Positions 62,965 through 64,000 of a stretch of 64,000 nucleotides of DNA are shown here, one piece after another. The position numbers and the translations under genes are program-made. Source of the stretch: Asaia sp. W19 (GTDB lineage: Bacteria; Pseudomonadota; Alphaproteobacteria; Acetobacterales; Acetobacteraceae). The stretch covers positions 310,001 to 374,000 of the forward strand of contig NZ_PNQZ01000013.1 of the NCBI RefSeq assembly GCF_003994335.1. The letters are read 5' to 3'. How positions within the stretch are numbered: the first letter of the stretch is position 1; the number at the start of each line of letters is the position of its first letter. The notes below the pieces were generated by a model. The model was not told the DNA's origin, ran no database searches, and saw only the letters and a program-made list of their open reading frames with translations.

Positions 62965-64000
62965 ATGACACGTCCCCATCTTCTCGACGCCCTGCGTGAC
63001 CATGTCCTGCTTTGCGACGGCGGCATGGGATCGCGCATCCAGATGCTGGATCTGGAGGTCGAGCGCGATTACTGGGGGCAGGAAAACTGCACGGAAATCC
63101 TGACCCTCTCCCGGCCCGAGCTCATCCGCGAGATTCATCGCGGCTATTTCGGGGTCGGCGCCGATATGGTCGAGACCAACACATTCGGTGGCTCGATCGT
63201 CACCCTTGCCGAATTCGGGTTGCAGGACCGCGCTCGCGAGATCAACCGCAGATCTGCCGAGCTGGCGCGCGAGGCTGCCGAGACCTTCAGCGACGGGCGT
63301 CATCGTTATGTTGTGGGCTCCATCGGCCCAGGCACCAAGCTGCCCAGCCTCGCCAATATCGACTACGACACTCTCGAGGCCGGGATCATCGAGCAATGCC
63401 GTGGCCTGATCGATGGGGGGGTCGATGCCTTTCTGATCGAGACCTGCCAGGACACGCTTCAGATCAAGGCAGCCGTCAACGCCGCCAAGGCTGCACGGCG
63501 CGAGCTGGGCTCTGACGCCCCCATTTTCGTGCAGGTAACGGTCGAGACCACCGGCACGCTTCTGGTCGGCCCCGATATCGCCGCAGCGGCCACCACAATT
63601 CATGCGCTGGACGTGCCTCTCATCGGCATGAACTGCGCCACAGGCCCGCAGGAAATGGCGGAGCATGTGAAATGGCTGTCAGAGAACTGGCCGGGGCTGA
63701 TTTCCATCCAGCCCAATGCGGGGCTTCCCGAGCTGGTGAATGGCACCACGCATTACCCTCTCACCCCCGGTGAGATGGCGAGCTGGGTGGAGCGCTTCAT
63801 CGTGGAGGACGGGCTCAATCTGGTAGGCGGATGCTGCGGCACCTCCACCCCGCATATCCAGGCGCTGGACGGGATGCTTCGCAAGCGCGGCGGGACCAGT
63901 CACCGCCCTGCCCCGGTCAAGCGCATCCACCATTGGGTGCCCTCCGTTGCCAGCCTCTATACCCAGACGCCGCTGCGTCAGGAGAACGCCTATTTCTCCA
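62965..64000 (+). CDS. metH: Cobalamin-dependent methionine synthase MetH (partial)
   Basis: The start and about 345 residues are present; the right edge cuts the gene. The visible part is the homocysteine-binding TIM barrel: LLCDGGMGSRIQML, VETNTFGGS, GPGTKLPS, the zinc ligand Cys in IGMNCATGPQEM, and the pair GGCCGTST. MetH then needs methyltetrahydrofolate, cobalamin and reactivation domains, which lie beyond the window (full length about 1,200 residues; in some Alphaproteobacteria the homocysteine module is a separate gene, and the visible part cannot exclude that). The ATG at 62965 gives the usual start MTRPHLLDALRDHVLLCDGG. Confidence 0.95.
   Translation, partial: MTRPHLLDALRDHVLLCDGGMGSRIQMLDLEVERDYWGQENCTEILTLSRPELIREIHRGYFGVGADMVETNTFGGSIVTLAEFGLQDRAREINRRSAELAREAAETFSDGRHRYVVGSIGPGTKLPSLANIDYDTLEAGIIEQCRGLIDGGVDAFLIETCQDTLQIKAAVNAAKAARRELGSDAPIFVQVTVETTGTLLVGPDIAAAATTIHALDVPLIGMNCATGPQEMAEHVKWLSENWPGLISIQPNAGLPELVNGTTHYPLTPGEMASWVERFIVEDGLNLVGGCCGTSTPHIQALDGMLRKRGGTSHRPAPVKRIHHWVPSVASLYTQTPLRQENAYFS

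Overview
The window is high-GC and gene-dense, and looks like the chromosome of an alphaproteobacterium, most likely an acetic acid bacterium (Acetobacteraceae). The support is the circularly permuted two-piece tmRNA typical of Alphaproteobacteria, the alphaproteobacterial SspB and MlaA/MlaC forms, an OprB-type sugar porin, several YceI/cytochrome b561 genes, and large tetratricopeptide/Sel1/glycosyltransferase proteins next to a type I secretion system. The genus cannot be fixed from the sequence alone. No insertion sequence, prophage, integrase or CRISPR array was seen; this is mostly core chromosome with two accessory-looking surface-polysaccharide/secretion regions.

Layout. 1-7.7 kb: a low-molecular-weight protein tyrosine phosphatase (cut by the left edge), then the phosphate regulon: pstC-pstA-pstB-phoU-phoB-phoR on the minus strand behind a good Pho box, with pstS as a separate unit behind an opposing small membrane gene. 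7.7-11.3 kb: two divergent glycosyltransferase genes, one with two GT2 domains and a duplicated N-terminal domain. 11.5-16.7 kb: MFS exporter, AtzH/HpxZ-like protein, Dps, a large RTX-like repeat protein without a Sec signal, and an aldo/keto reductase. 16.8-21.3 kb: topoisomerase IB and the peroxide defence set ahpF, ahpC and divergent oxyR. 21.4-25.3 kb: lytic-transglycosylase-like lipoprotein, small membrane proteins, thyX, the ssrA tmRNA gene (tag ANDNTKVLAVAA) and, next to it, the ssrA-tag adaptor gene sspB. 25.4-32.3 kb: TetR/isochorismatase-like pair, AbrB-type transporter, VOC protein, YceI-cytochrome b561-YceI, azoreductase with divergent LysR regulator. 32.4-36.0 kb: queuosine operon queA-tgt-queG ending in a ribbon-helix-helix gene. 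36.0-41.0 kb: Tlde1-like (DUF2778) protein overlapped by a small membrane protein, divergent from a very large hybrid histidine kinase that carries a ParD-like N-terminus, then a DjlA-like co-chaperone.

41-51.2 kb: TauE/SafE transporter with a Fur-like site, periplasmic galactose mutarotase, mlaA-mlaC, a decayed stretch, GNAT acetyltransferase, ettA, tRNA-Ile(CAU), a SelW-type thioredoxin-like protein, pyrophosphatase and the OprB porin. 51.3-62.2 kb: one long minus-strand cluster reading type I secretion ABC transporter - HlyD adaptor - Sel1-repeat protein - TPR/GT2/GT4 fusion glycosyltransferase - ChW-like protein - GT4 glycosyltransferase. 62.4-64 kb: a CobW-like remnant protein and divergent metH, cut by the right edge.

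The most interesting points are the secretion/glycosylation cluster (with the RTX-like protein at 14.2 kb as a possible client), the RHH-PAS-kinase-receiver fusion, the Tlde1-like/membrane protein pair, the linked ssrA and sspB genes, and several regulatory dyads (Pho box, Fur-like box, an unassigned 25-nt dyad upstream of ppa). No clearly new defence or mobile system was found.
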